Positions 7,882 through 18,971 of a DNA stretch of 31,831 nucleotides are shown here, piece by piece. How positions within the stretch are numbered: the stretch's first letter is position 1; each line of letters starts with the position of its first letter. Below the pieces are notes generated by a model. That model saw only the letters and a list, made by a program, of their open reading frames with translations, did no database searches and was not told the origin of the DNA. The position numbers and the translations under genes were made by a program. This DNA comes from Hypsibius dujardini (lineage: Eukaryota; Tardigrada; Eutardigrada; Parachela; Hypsibiidae): positions 1-31,831 of the forward strand of contig LRSR01013644.1 in NCBI GenBank assembly GCA_001579985.1. Reading direction: 5' to 3'.

Positions 7882-8840
7882 GTGACCAACCTAGGAGTAA
7901 CCAGCCAGACGTCATCAGCATAACAGAGTAAAATGCAAAACAGATCAACAAACCAATTCAACAGATCTATTCTGTGCTGAAATACTTTCACGTAAAGATC
8001 TTATTTGTGTTTCTGTAAAATCTAATTGCATGATGAGCCCTGACGGCCTTCTCATCTCCTCAGAGATATTTGTGTGGTGATTTACCATTTATTCCAGCAA
8101 TTACCCATATACAGAATTACACCACGAACACTTGCGCAGTGCGCACCTTGATTGATATGGATTACATTTCTTCGAGACAAGCACACCAATAACCAGTCAC
8201 CATCTTAGCTCTCGTCAAAGGATTACTCGAATTAATAGATGTAAGTGGAATGCGGCCGGAAGGATCGTCCCCATGCATCTGACGCGCAAGAAGTGCCCAT
8301 GATCAACGCTATTCTACGCGCCGGGACTGAAATAAATAATCCTCCGCTCTTTATCGATCCACATGGATCCTCTATCCCCAGAACAATAATTCGAAAGATT
8401 AGATAGATGGATTCGTCTCTCAAAAGATGGATAGCTAGATGGTCAGGCATCCCCGTCCCAGATGATGAAAAAATGGAAGCTCATACCGCTACGAAATGAG
8501 ATGGAGAAGAGAATTACCAGTAATAGTGAGGGAGGACAAGGTGGCGAGAAAGAGTTTCACTGCTGAGTTCCTTCCATCTCTGGATGTGAACTTTGTTTTC
8601 TCCTAAACTTCTTGCTTCCCAATGTGACCTTGATCCGTTGCTCAGTAAATGCCCTCTCGTCTCGGCGCTGGCGTCCTTCTTCCTTCTTTTGTATGATCTG
8701 GCGCTCCGTCTCTGCAGAAACGTAAAGTCATGAATGTTGTTCTCTTTCTCGCCGTTAATTTCACACAGTCTAGGGAAAAATCCTAGTTTCACAGCCTGAC
8801 CTTCTGTCACTCCTGTTACGCCGTTGAACATGTTTCAACT
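7882..8840. other. Intergenic stretch with no confident gene
   Basis: No gene can be called. Two short protein-like frames were seen, a plus-strand frame at 8245-8406 and a minus-strand possible terminal exon at 8557-8711. Neither has a partner exon, so both are listed as rejected. Confidence 0.4.
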
Positions 8841-9245
8841 TTCCGTAAACCCTCCATTCTCACTGTCTGGCCTTCCGCCTGTTAGGGAACCAATTCATCT
8901 CATCGGCTAGCTTTCCGACCTTCCTCAATCCTTCCTATCTTCCCGTCTTGTCATCCTTCTAGCCGGCAACCCACCCATCTCATCGTCTTGCCTTCCGTGT
9001 CTGCACGAGCCTTTCTGTTTCACCGTCTGTCTCACCGTCTCTCCGTAAATCTCTTCCTCGAAGTGTCTAACCTTCCGGCTTTCCACAAGCCCTTCTGTCT
9101 GGCCATTTCGTCATCTGCCTCTCTGCGAACCCTTTCATTTCACCGTCTAACCGTTCGTCTCTTGGCAAGCCATTCTGCTTCAGCGTCTGTCCATCCGCCT
9201 CTCCATAAACCCTTCCATCTCATCCTGTAGCCTTCTGTCTCTCTG
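8840..9245 (+). repeat. Degenerate ~40-bp minisatellite (CTTCCGTCT family)
   Basis: About ten imperfect units of roughly 40 bases follow the pattern CTTCCGTCTCTCCGNAA - CCCTTCNATCTCACCGTCTGNC. Clear units begin near 8868, 8947, 8990, 9069, 9110, 9150, 9189 and 9228. It is pyrimidine-rich on the plus strand. The family recurs in intron 3 of the PHD gene (27.4-28.06 kb). Confidence 0.6.
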
Positions 9246-9499
9246 TTTTGGATATTACGCAAGTGTGAGGAATGTAATACTTGTCCCCACTTTTGCCGGC
9301 GGGAATAATCGAGCTAAATTCGTCCCCTTGGCGGGACGGAGCAGGTAGTTTATATTACCCAAAGCGTGGCAGGTGTATCGCATATCGCACTCACAGTCAA
9401 GCGGGGACCGCCACACCAACAGAGTAGCCTACCTACCTCACAACCGGGAGCTGGTAGACTGTCAACAACAACGTCGACGACCGCGTGCTTCTGCTGACG

Positions 9500-10234
9500 A
9501 TGTTGCCGCTGCAACCAGCAATATACCTCGTATACCTGACTCTATTGGCTGTTGCTGTCGGTATGAGTTTCGAGTTGCCCCCGTGCATTAGTGTTGGACT
9601 GGTGGAAACATGAGAAGCTCCCCCTGAGCCAGGATATACTGCGACGTGGACTCTCTCGACGGAATTGTATTGTACCAACACTATATCTACTGAACAAATG
9701 TGCATTGCAGACAGAGGCGAAGGGTCTAGAGTTTATATTACCTTTTAAATGGAAAAGCAAGAAATCGCAGAAACTTGTGTGCGACAAATGAAGAGCTGCT
9801 GCTGTTTTTGGTAAAACAATCAAAATCACACTAGAAGAGGAAGTCAAATGACCAGATACACATACATAGGCACAGATACATGCTTTGAAGTAACTCTGTC
9901 TGTTTGCCTGCCTGCTTGTTTGTCTATTCAGCTGTCGGTCTTGCTGTCTGTCTGTGTCTCTCTGTCTGCCTGCCTACCTGCCTGCCTGTCTGCCTGCCTG
10001 TTTGTCTGTCTGTTTGTGTCTGTCTGTCTGTCTGCCTATCTATATGTATGTCTGCTGTTTATGAGTCTGCTTGTCTGTCTATCTGTCCTCTGTGTCTTCA
10101 TAGAGATATGTCATGGCTGCAAAAAGAGCTTTGGTACGAAGGATCGAAGAAGCCGCAAATTATGCAGGGGAAATTATTTTAAGTATCTTTCCGATGATGG
10201 CGTCCTGCCTTCCTCCCTCTGGCTGCGTGGCTGA
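9500..10234 (+). CDS. Doubtful small secreted peptide candidate
   Basis: A short ORF at 9500-9560 encodes a convincing-looking signal peptide, MLPLQPAIYLVYLTLLAVAV, and runs into a possible donor GTATGAGT at phase 1, as signal-peptide exons often do. Joined to a possible exon at 10104-10234 (acceptor CTTCATAG after a CTGT-rich tract), it gives 63 aa with a Cys-x2-Cys...Cys pattern (ICHGCKKSFG..., KLCRGN). It would stop 36 bases from the end of ARL6IP5. An alternative second exon at 9592-9795 would need a 31-base intron. All three frames are open across the second exon, the 5' end is unplaced, and no homologue is recognised. This is a hypothesis, not a firm gene. Confidence 0.2.
9893..10092 (+). 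repeat. (CTGT)n microsatellite, 200 bp
   Basis: CTGT/CTGC/TTGT tetranucleotide run on the plus strand. It generates spurious Cys/Leu/Ser/Val-rich frames. Confidence 0.9.
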
Positions 10235-10269
10235 AGCGAGCGAGTAAGCTCAGCTGCATGTGACAGTAG

Positions 10270-10436
10270 TCACTTGGTGGCTTCATCCAACACGTCCAGC
10301 ATCCGCAGCTGCACCTCATATCCTGTCACTGCCATGAGAAGGCCCATCGGGGAGCGTTTCATTCCCAACTGCTCCACTTTGTTGGAGATGCGATTTTTAA
10401 GATTGCGGGTCCGCACTGAAGCGTGAATGTAGACCA
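10270..10436 (-). CDS. ARL6IP5: ARL6IP5 exon 3 (terminal)
   Basis: The acceptor is CCCCCGGATTAG; stop TGA at 10272-10270. It encodes VYIHASVRTRNLKNRISNK, the conserved charged segment after the membrane hairpins, then LGMKRSPMGLLM and a C-terminus ending DVLDEATK. An upstream in-frame extension is intronic. Confidence 0.92.
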
Positions 10437-12211
10437 CTAATCCGGGGGAGGGGGGAGAAAAGGCATAGTTAGGGTTAGTCAGGGTCAATACCGTCATTCC
10501 GTAATACGATCGCTAGGTTAAGAGCTTCCTCCGTTCGTCCGTCGAACTGCTGGTGAGCGTTTTTTTTGAATGAGAACTGACTGAACAGTTTCACATGAAT
10601 CACTATTATATCACCACGCTGTTTGCCTCACCTGCACCCAGGTGACGCAGGAGAGAACGGACATTAAACCTGTTTAGGGTTGCAACATCCTCAATCATTC
10701 AATCAAGCAGACAAATATCAATCAACCAACGATAAATGTTCACTGGAAATGATCTTAGCTGACTAGCAATTTTATCTGAAACGTTAAAAATAAAAACCTG
10801 CGAAATTGTATTAAAGATTAATTTTAAACCGCTAAACGGAAAAAGGAATTAAAAGCTCTTTCCGCTCGTTTCCCGGACTTTCTCGTGAGACGGGAGTTTT
10901 TCACCAATCCACCAATCAATCGATGTCCCGCAATAAACAGTCAGATATGCAGTGAAAGGTATTATACAAAGTTTATTTCATTGTAGATTTTTTAATTGAA
11001 TTATGATCTACGTAGCAATAACAGATACGAGCCGGAACTTTGAATTCATTTTTAAATTAAACACGCTTCGAAACTAAACTAAAATATATTTAATTAAAAA
11101 TAAGACCAAACGTTTATCATCATAAATCAACTTTCGATACTAAAGCTACACAATAATAGAGCTTCTTTAATGAGAAAAAACTTACAGAGAACAGAAAGGG
11201 CAAACGGAAAGGCAAAGATTGCGATGCTGCGGATGGAGGTGCACACCATGTAGCCCAAAAAGATGAGGCTCCCAAGGAGGGCAAACTTCTTCTCCTGTCG
11301 CAGTTTCCGCATCGTGTGATGCTGTGAAACCGTCATCACCACCGCGAGCATTCCGCAGAGTGTCCCCACGAAGCCGTAGAGAAATTCCGCCGGATAAATC
11401 ACCTGCAAGCAAACACGGAATGCAACAGACACGATTGATTGACCGATTAGCCAATTCAAAGGAGTATCCCTTGCTTGATTGATGAGTTAGCTCATAGTCA
11501 AATCACTGTCTACGCATTTTATTGATTGCTGATTGGCTGCAATTCATCATCCACCGCAAGTCCATTGCTTAATTGATGTATTAGAGGAAAGTCAATTCAC
11601 CACGCAAGCCCTTGATTGATTGATTGTTAATTAACAAAAGTTATCCACCATAAGTCTGCAAGTCAATTGGTTGATTGATGAATGAGCGGAAAGTCAAATC
11701 ACTGTGTCAGCATTTGATTGATTTTTCCCGTTAGTTTATTTAATAACATCCTTATCAGAGCGTATACACACAATAACCAACAGTGCCACATATATGGCGT
11801 AAAACATCAACAAAAAGCCAAGCTAACCATTGACTTTTACAACAGAAAATACTGTATTACCGTGGTACAGAAATATTTGATTGATTGTGGATTGGCTGCA
11901 AGTCATCATTCACCGCAAATCGATTGCTTGGTTGATTTATCAGCGGAAAGTCAAATCACCGTGCAAGCATGATTGATTGTTGATTGACTACATTGCACTT
12001 GGACATTTCTCTCCACCTTTCTCACCCCAATTAAAGCAATGACAACTCCAAGGATCGCAAAGTAGTTTGTCTGATAGTAGATGAGATTGTTGACGACGCG
12101 GTTGGACCAGCGAGCCTGATCCTGAAGGTCGGGGAGGCGAAACTGCGCCGAATTGAGGATGAAATCTTGCAGCCCGCGAAACGGCGCAAATTTGACGCCT
12201 TGATCCACCAT
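10270..12211 (-). CDS. ARL6IP5: PRA1 family protein 3 (ARL6IP5 / JWA / addicsin), complete
   Basis: Three minus-strand coding exons, 12211-12026, 11402-11186 and 10436-10270, make a 189-residue protein; vertebrate ARL6IP5 is 188. ARL6IP5 is a small multi-pass ER membrane protein of the prenylated-Rab-acceptor (PRA1/Yip3) family. It binds ARL6IP1-type partners and modulates glutamate-transporter trafficking and ER shape in vertebrates. Visible hallmarks are FAPFRGLQDF at residues 8-17, ARWSNRVVNNLIYYQTNY at 33-50, hydrophobic segments about 51-85 and 101-135, and HASVRTRNLKNRI near 139-151. LGMKRSPMG near 158-166 matches the family's GLKRTPMG. Intron 1 is phase 0 (GTGAG donor) and intron 2 is phase 1 (GTAAG donor; the split codon T+TG gives Leu). 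The start is the first ATG, and the N-terminus aligns with the family from residue 1. No canonical AATAAA lies in the 1 kb after the stop, so a variant signal is probable. A CCAAT-rich promoter lies about 350 bases upstream. Confidence 0.93.
10437..11185 (-). other. ARL6IP5 intron 2
   Basis: 749 bases, GTAAG...ATTAG on the minus strand, with a C-rich tract before the acceptor. It contains short ATCAATCAA-type motifs near 10690-10730 and 10905-10920. Nothing coding is seen. Confidence 0.7.
11186..11402 (-). CDS. ARL6IP5: ARL6IP5 exon 2
   Basis: The acceptor is TTTGCTTGCAG and the donor GTAAG (plus positions 11185-11181), phase 1 at the end. It encodes the first hydrophobic hairpin's end, a basic cytosolic loop (HHTMRKLRQEKK) and the second membrane region (LLGSLIFLGYMVCTSIRS, then AIFAFPFALSVL). 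Confidence 0.93.
11403..12025 (-). repeat. ARL6IP5 intron 1, built of degenerate TTGATTG-rich repeats
   Basis: Much of this 623-base intron consists of related blocks read on the plus strand: GATTGGCTGCAA(T/G)TCATCAT(C/T)CACCGCAA, then ATTGCTT(A/G)(A/G)TTGAT(G/T)TAT, then GCGGAAAGTCAAATCACCGTG(C/T)(A/C)AGCATT. Copies start near 11530 and 11890, with partial copies near 11470, 11600 and 11665-11715. About 160 bases between 11730 and 11875 break the pattern and could be an insertion. Confidence 0.6.
12026..12211 (-). CDS. ARL6IP5: ARL6IP5 exon 1
   Basis: 62 codons from ATG at 12211 to IALIG, donor GTGAGA at 12025, phase 0. It contains the signature LIYYQTNYFAILGVVIA, the start of the first membrane hairpin. 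Confidence 0.93.
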
Positions 12212-12540
12212 TTATTTTGGTATTTTATCTGCCGGAAATTATGAACAAATTCCGGAGAAAAAGGTGATCTCAGTCACAGCAGAAGAATCCACTCAATGAT
12301 CTGAAGCCAATAATTACAATAGAAGAAGGAAGAGAAGGGAAGAGTCTAGAGGCAAGGCAAGCCAGACAGGTCAGCGGTCATTTGCCGTAGTTACGGATAG
12401 AGATTTACGGTACGCATCAGTCTGGTCCCTTGTCTGCAGTCTGCATTCCTCTCTCTCTCTCACTCAAAGGGAAGGAATTTCCCCCCACTTCAAAACGGAC
12501 GCTGCCGCTGTTGGGCTGAACAAAACAAAGAGGGAGCCAC

Positions 12541-12745
12541 GATGTGACGTTTATGCCGCAATTATTCCGCCGCTGATTGGTCCATAAGTTCTACACATAC
12601 CAATCAAAAATTCAAATCCCTCAGGCAAACGAAGACAAAATGACATCAGAGCGGACGGAGCATTCCTTTTGAATGCTCTCGGTGGTTGGCGCGTTACAAA
12701 CCAATCACTCTGCTCGGCTGGGAAGTTCTGATTTATCATTGGCGA
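12541..12745. promoter_or_regulatory. CCAAT-rich, TATA-less, probably bidirectional promoter
   Basis: Four CCAAT/ATTGG boxes lie at 12576-12580, 12600-12604, 12701-12705 and 12738-12742. There is a CRE-like TGACGT at 12545-12550 and an E2F-like TTGGCGCG near 12676-12683. They are about 330-530 bases upstream of the ARL6IP5 ATG on the minus strand and face the PHD gene on the plus strand. Clustered CCAAT boxes without TATA are typical of broad, housekeeping, head-to-head promoters. Use by the PHD gene is inference. Confidence 0.5.
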
Positions 12746-14400
12746 TAGTTTTTCCAGCCCATTGACGCCGCAGGCAAGAATGGGCGGGCTAGCTCTACCT
12801 CTCTCTATCACTGTGTATTCTCCTTTGCCGTTTGCGAGGCAACGGCGGCACTACGTGAATTGCCAAAAATTTTCTCTCGTTGATTTCTCTCTCTCGCTCT
12901 TTCTCTTGTGTGTGTGGTGTGGTGTATTCCACGTCTCGTCGTCCTTATCGCTTCTCAGTCAGTCTGTGTGGCGGGGTGTGCTAAAGGTCTCTGGGATTAC
13001 TGAATTGTTGGATTGGCAATCTGGTATTTATTCTTCTTCCCCCATCACGCATCATATATACCTTCTTAGCCGACTTGGGACTGGAATATATATGCATGTA
13101 TCCTTTTGGCAAAATTGCACTCCCAAAAAGCCCCTAAATCGATTGATTTTTACCCGCACCACTTCTCCAGTATACGAATCCATCATCGTGCGTGCAGACT
13201 TGCCAAAGGTCTCCTGGAATTACCTGCATTACTGTTCTCTTCGTTTTGCCCCCCTTTTTGAATTCTGGGGCCGGGCAACCTGGCGGAATAACGGAGGAGG
13301 ACTGCAGTGTGGAAAGTAGTGCAACAGATTGCGGAAAACTCACTGGACTATTGCGATTATTACGAAATTCGGATTTATTTTTCATTTTGTGACCGACCTG
13401 CAATGGTAAGAATGCGATGCGCTCCACAGGAAGTGTCTAATAATCGTCTCCTGCTGGAGATTAGGGAATATTGCAGGGAATATGTTGTTTCTTCATTTAT
13501 ATTTTTAGTATAATATATTTTATTTTGTTCCCATTTGTTCGAGAGCGTGTAAAATAAAATGAGTATAAAATGGGATGAGTGTATGTAAATTTATGTGTGT
13601 GTGTGCGATGTGATTTCGATGAAGCCTAGCTGATTTTATTTCCTTCGTGTGTATCCTCGTTTCACCCTAGACGATCGTGTATATGTTCACATGGAAGAAA
13701 GGTGAATTGTCAGTGTGTAGCGAGAAATCCTGTGCTTTCTCCCATAGTTTTTTCGTGCCATTCTGAGATGATTGAAAAACTAGGAAATCTTTTCAGAAGT
13801 TTAGAAAAATAACGGCAAATGACTGAGAAACAGTTAAATTGACTGATTGGAGTTTTTAACATTTTTCAAAATTCCCAGCGACTTATGATTATTTTTGCTA
13901 ATTTTTGACAACTTTTCCACCTGGGTTATCGTTATCGCTCACCTTCCTGTCCTTTCAGAGGCTCGGAAAACTGTTTGAGAAATCCTGAATTCTTGCAAAA
14001 ATAGGTGTCTGATTGCTTGATTGATTAAATGATTCTACTATTCTCATACTATCAGGCATTAGTTTCAGTTCCTCGAGTTATCCTCAGCTATTGGCTTCAC
14101 GGTGTACTTTGATCATTTGCCGCATACAATTTTGTTTGTTTGTCTGTTTGTGACTTGGGGTGGTGCGTAGGTAGAATGTTCCGGTAGACTGCCTGTTTTC
14201 ATTGCCATTTGGTGACGAATTCCGACATCCTCTCTCACCGCTCAGCTAATCAAGCTCTTTCAAGGGCAAGCAGCAACCTGGAAAATTTCTAGACAAGCTC
14301 TAGGTGCGAGATTTGGCGAAAAAGAGCTCAAAATTGTCCTTGTGGAATCAGCCAATCAATCAACCAATCAACCAATCAAATATAACAGAATCTGTGTTTC

Positions 14401-14541
14401 TTGTCCGTCTGTCTGTCTTTCTGCTCAAGTATCTGTCTGCCTGTCTGACTGTCTGTCTGTCTGCCTGTCTTGTCTGTCTATGTGTCTCTCTGAGCCCTCT
14501 GAGCTGTTAGTTCGTGCCTGTGTCTGTGTCTGTGTCTGTCC
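14401..14541 (+). repeat. (CTGT)n microsatellite
   Basis: CTGT run to about 14490, then (CTGTGT)n at 14519-14541. Preceded by a CCAATCAAT run at 14350-14380. Confidence 0.85.
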
Positions 14542-14612
14542 TTCAGCGAACCGTTTCGAGACGATTTCCAACCCCTCAGCGAACTAATTCATTGCCGCCA
14601 GCTTTTTCGTGG

Positions 14613-14795
14613 AAGAGAGAGAGAGACTCTTGACAAAATTCATCTCCCTGAAAGGTTTCAGGCCTCTCTCCAGCACATCACACACACAGCTGACCTTGTC
14701 CGGTCGATTTTAGACCGTTTTCGTATTCCGCGACGCGTTCACCATCTCATCCCACAGCGGCAGAGAGAAAGAGAGAGCGAGAGAGAGAAGAGCTC
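14613..14795 (+). repeat. GA-rich runs
   Basis: GAGAGAGAGA at 14614-14626 and (GA)n with GAAA/GAGC interruptions at 14762-14790. These are simple-sequence tracts in the presumed leader intron. Confidence 0.7.
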
Positions 14796-14987
14796 CGGAC
14801 CGGACGGTCAGCGACGCGGTTGACTGGTGGAGAGAGCAGCACGTCCACTCACTCAGTCTCTGACTATTTCTGCAGCGACGGCGGTGGAATACTACAAGGA
14901 AATTATATTCCTCTCCTCGGTCCGATCATCTCATCTCTCATCTGTTCAACAAGAATACGCTCGGGCGTTTTAGACATTAACACATGT

Positions 14988-15022
14988 GCTTGGTTGATTG
15001 ATCGATTGATTGTTTGATTGGC
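14988..15022 (+). repeat. (GATT)n microsatellite
   Basis: TTGATTGATCGATTGATTGTTTGATTGG. The same tetranucleotide recurs in looser form at 15743-15815, 17155-17360, 20095-20260, 22680-22800 and 23415-23475. The words CTTGATTGAGCGTG and GATTGGTCGAT recur between these patches, suggesting one spreading repeat family. Confidence 0.8.
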
Positions 15023-16795
15023 TCACACCTTAACTGCGCGAAAATGTTGATAATTTTTTTCGGAGGCTTCTCGTACCGATTTTTACTCCCTTCCATATTT
15101 TAAACACACAATTTGCATTTAGGACGTCACTTTCAAACCGGCAAAGTAACCAAAAGTCAGGTAATTTTTTATGTTCTTGGTGTGCGTCACTTAATCAATC
15201 AATCAATCGACGTAAGGAACAGTGTAAACTCGAGCTTTTTTTATCATTCCCCCCTTCCCTGAAGCGTCTGATCCCTTGACTTTGCCAGCGTGATTCTCCT
15301 CCCTATAAGAATGACCTGGATTTCGTCTTGCTTGCCAGAGGGGATTTTTCCACTCGCTTTGTCTGGCCGGATGTCGCTGATGATGCCTTCACCTTTTTCT
15401 CCCCTGTTTTCACTGTAGAGACTGACAGACACGCGGCCAAATGAGTCACTGGGCCTCGCTCTTTCTTGTTTGCTGACTTGGTCGAAATCATGGCTGGGCT
15501 AGTTTTTATGTTATTTTTGCCCTCACTGCGCAATTTTCTTTATGTCTGTCTGTCGGTCGTTTGCGAGTTCTTGTTGTCTGAATGGAACGGATCCCGCGCA
15601 CTTGCGAAAAAGCGCCACCGTGATTCATTTACATGCTTCTTTTCCGTAGCATGGATCGAGTCATACTGTTTCGGCGTCATACTTGCGGTTGTTGGTGATG
15701 AATCAGGCGGCTGTTTCAATCGATTCGATTGCATTGTGACTTGTTGTCGTTGATTGATTGGCTGATTGAGCGACTTCCGATTTGGCGTCGATCAGTCGAT
15801 TGATTGACTTGATTGAGCAGTGTGACCGTAATCGTCTACTTTGCTGTGGCCGGTTATCAAATTTGTTTGTCGGTAGAACTTATTTTTGCTCTAGCTTACT
15901 AATCATCCTTTTGAGTTCTCCTCTTATCAGGTGTGTGTTGTGTGTGCACCAAGTGGGACCAACTGACAACGGCGCTCTCCATTCCACAAAAGAACGCAGC
16001 GATACGCGGTTCCGTCGATCTCCCTCTCGCTTTGGGCTTCCGTCTCGTCTCGCTACAAAAGTTACACTTCGCTATCACAATCACCCCTCTAATCGACTGA
16101 TTGCGTTTGGTCTTTTGATAACGCGCAAAAACGTTCTGTAAGGAAGAAAGAAAGAGACCATTTGAGTAGACGTGTTCGAGGCAAGCGGCCTGGGACGGGA
16201 CACTTGCTTTTCCTCAAACCTGTAACGCTGTTCCTTCTCAAAACGGTTTTTTCACCTTCTGAAAAGACAGAGAGATTGAAAAACATTGGTAACCTCAGTG
16301 GAAAACTTGTTAAAAATGGAAAATACAAATAGAATTGTTTTGGTATTATTGGAACAGCATTAATTTGATCAATATATTTAAATCACAAGCTGTTATTCTT
16401 CGGAATTTCTGGCAGGCATTTCATCAAGGTTATCGAAGGTTGTGAATGTGTTTCCGGTTTCGAAATTCCGAAAAAGCTGTTATTAAGGTGGGAAACTCGA
16501 CAGTACCGTTCCAGGCCCCTGCTCTCGTACACGTAGCGACGAAACGGCGTCGAGTGCCAACTGCCACGTTTGTTTGTGAAAAGAATTTGTTCGCTCCTCT
16601 CTTGCGACACACACCGCAGTCTTTCTTTTCTCTATCTCTCTTTCCTATGTCGAAATAAGTCGCCCAGTGGGTCTGTCGGGCAGGGTTTTAAGCGTACAGC
16701 CATCCGGTCCGCGTTGACGCATGTTGTTTATCTCCTCTCTCTCTCTGTTTGTCCCCGTCGTCGTCCTCGCGTTTTAATTTAGCGTTGCTGGCGTT

Positions 16796-16816
16796 TTACT
16801 ACTACTACTACTACTG
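16796..16816 (+). repeat. (ACT)n trinucleotide run
   Basis: Six to seven tandem ACT units followed by GCTGTAC. A short simple repeat. Confidence 0.8.
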
Positions 16817-17696
16817 CTGTACATTTTATATTTGTGTAGTACTCGTACGATGGTGGGGGAGGCTAGATACCGGGCGGTGATGGATAAACGAGCGAGGGGT
16901 TTTCCGCGAACCGCTGATTGTAGTTCGAGTACAAAGTGCACCTGCTGTATGTACTAGTATATGTTGTATACGTTGTGTGCGTTTGTGTGGGCGATTTTCG
17001 GTGTTAGTCTATGCCGGAAGGGCTTTTAACGACTTTTGCACACTGACACTGGAATTGTTTTCTGTCTCGGGAAAATTATGAAATGGTGGAAAATGGAACA
17101 ACAACGCCGGCGTTGACTGATTTTCAGGCGACCTTTCTGTTAAGGGGAAAGTGGCAGATTGATTGGTCGATTGAGTGGGTGTGTTTTATTTTCTCGTTGT
17201 TTCAGCGATTGCTGTGTTGCTTGATTGGCTTGATTGAGCGTGACACGACTCATTTGGCGGCTCAATGGAACGCTTGATTGAACGGAATATTCAAAGACTA
17301 GAATGTTTTCCGTTGATTGGTCGATCAAATGTGTGCGCTCACCGTTGATTGTCTTGATTGAGCGTGTGTATTCGTGGTCGCGCTTTTTGCCCCGTGTGTG
17401 AGAGAACTACCTTCTTTCCTTCCATCTCATCGGTCCTAATTCGCATTAGTTCGTTATTTGAATTTTGTTATTTCACATTTATTAAATTGACACATCATCA
17501 TATTTTTCTGGGAATGACGGATGCTGCTGGTGTGCTGGTGTGGTGTCTTATTGAGGAGTCAGGGAAGGAGGCTATGTCGGATCGATCGATCCCCAGGTGA
17601 ACAAATGCGAAATTCTACATGGTGGGATGGCGATGATGATGATGTGAGCGCGGGGGAAGAGTGCGCAGCAGCAACAACAGCTGCTACATAGACGGA

Positions 17697-18240
17697 CACA
17701 TGACCAAAATGGTTGACTCGCCGAGTCAAGCTATTCAATTCGTCTAGTGCATGCAGCAATGCACTGAACGAGACAAATGGCTTGACTCGGTCAGGCAAGC
17801 GTTCTCGCCGCGTGTGTATAAGTAGGCCGGTGTAATGCGGGAAAATTGGGAATTATAGGCAAGGGAAAAGTGAAGAGAAGAGGCAGAGAGTCCAGGGATA
17901 TTATTGGCTTTTTTCGATTATATCCTCCACGGAGAGAGGCAGGCAACCATATGTGCTCGCACTGCTGCGTGGCCCGATTAAAATTCCCCCTTTTCCTGGG
18001 AATGCCAATGCGGGAGAGAGGGATGACGACGATATATAAGGGTAAGAGGGGAAGGAAGGAAGTCTTCCCCGGCGAGGAGGCCGGAAATGTATACTAGTAC
18101 TGGCGAAATATACATGTACACACGTGGCCAGAATGCTTGGCTAATCGAATCGAGCCATTTGTCTCTTAATACATTGCTGCATGCAGTGACGGAGTTAAAT
18201 AGCTTGACTCTGTGGGTGACACATTTCGGCCATGTATATA
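17697..18240. repeat. Long inverted repeat, ~125-bp arms with ~295-bp spacer
   Basis: The left arm about 17697-17820 and right arm about 18115-18240 are inverted copies at roughly 75-80% identity. Shared blocks, read in the right-arm direction, are TACACACG, GCTTG(C/G)CT, GAGCCATTTGTCTC / CAAGCCATTTGTCTC, CATTGCTGCATGCA, AATAGCTTGACTC and GGCCATGT / GGTCATGT. The central GCATGCAG lies in both arms. This is either a transposon pair or a fold-back element with a long spacer. No coding capacity is evident. Confidence 0.65.
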
Positions 18241-18760
18241 AATATATACGAATGCCGGAATGGGGGCGAGTATATACCATGGATGGATGACAATCGGGTC
18301 GGGGGCAGGAATTGCGTCGCAATACATCGATAACCGGTGTGTGGAAAGAGTAGTGCGTGTGGGCGCTGGAATTCTATCGTTTGCTGTGTTGTGTTTTGTG
18401 TGTCCCCGAAGCAGGGCCAATCAAGAGATCAATCGACTGGAAAGATGCTGGAAAAATGGGATCCTGACAAATGATGATGATGGCATAGGAGGATGGCCAT
18501 GCTTGGCTAGGCAGGTTTTTGGAAAGATTCTCTCGTCAGGCGTGTGTGTGCGACGATTGTGTGTGGGATTTTTAGCTGAGGCTGCTGCGCAGGCGCGTTA
18601 TTGTAGAAGGAAGGAGCCTCTCGTTTAGTAAGGAAACGGTGAGGATGACTTGGTTGGTTGGTGTGTGTGAACTGGTTGAACAGGCTGCACGGCACGACAG
18701 CTCGGGAGCGAAGGAAGGGGAAGGGGAAGGAATCGGAGTCGGCGGCGGACAGAAGAGGGA

Positions 18761-18783
18761 GTGTGTGTGTGTGTGTGTGTGTC
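18761..18783 (+). repeat. (GT)n microsatellite
   Basis: About eleven GT units, flanked by GAAGGGGAAGG-type purine-rich sequence. Confidence 0.9.
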
Positions 18784-18971
18784 GAGGGAGAAGGGAAGTT
18801 ATGATGATGATAAGCGGTTATGGAAAAGCGCGTAGGCGCTGCAGGGCAGGCACGCCACGGCGCATGCAAATGAGAGTGGAGTACACACCCCACTCCCACG
18901 GAAAGTTCGACACGGCTACGCGCGACACGTTTGGTATGCGCAGTTGTTGGCTTCTGCCAGAAATGCTATTC

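Noticed and set aside
8245-8406. Plus-strand 53-codon frame (PMINAILRAGTEINNPPLF...) ending in TAG
   Set aside because: It has no start codon at its head, a poor acceptor (GATGTAAG) and no partner exon. Likely chance, or a gene remnant too short to name.
8557-8711. Possible minus-strand terminal exon (TERQIIQKKEEGRQRRDERA...) after a TTTCTGCAG acceptor
   Set aside because: It looks protein-like and charged, but no upstream phase-1 exon was found. Splicing from ARL6IP5 exon 2 would make an immediate TAG. Left open, not called.
9848-10234. Cys/Leu/Ser/Val-rich frames (repeating LSVC or CLPACLS) here and at 14.3, 18.9, 21.7-22.0, 29.4-29.9 (minus) and 30.4-30.8 kb
   Set aside because: They are translations of (CTGT)n microsatellites, which are open in all frames, and not secreted Cys-rich proteins.
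10104-10234. Resemblance of ICHGCKKSF...KLCRGNYFKYL to the middle of CHH/ITP-type neuropeptides
   Set aside because: The spacing is partly similar, but three of the six family cysteines and the N-terminal signature are absent. The resemblance is too weak to use.
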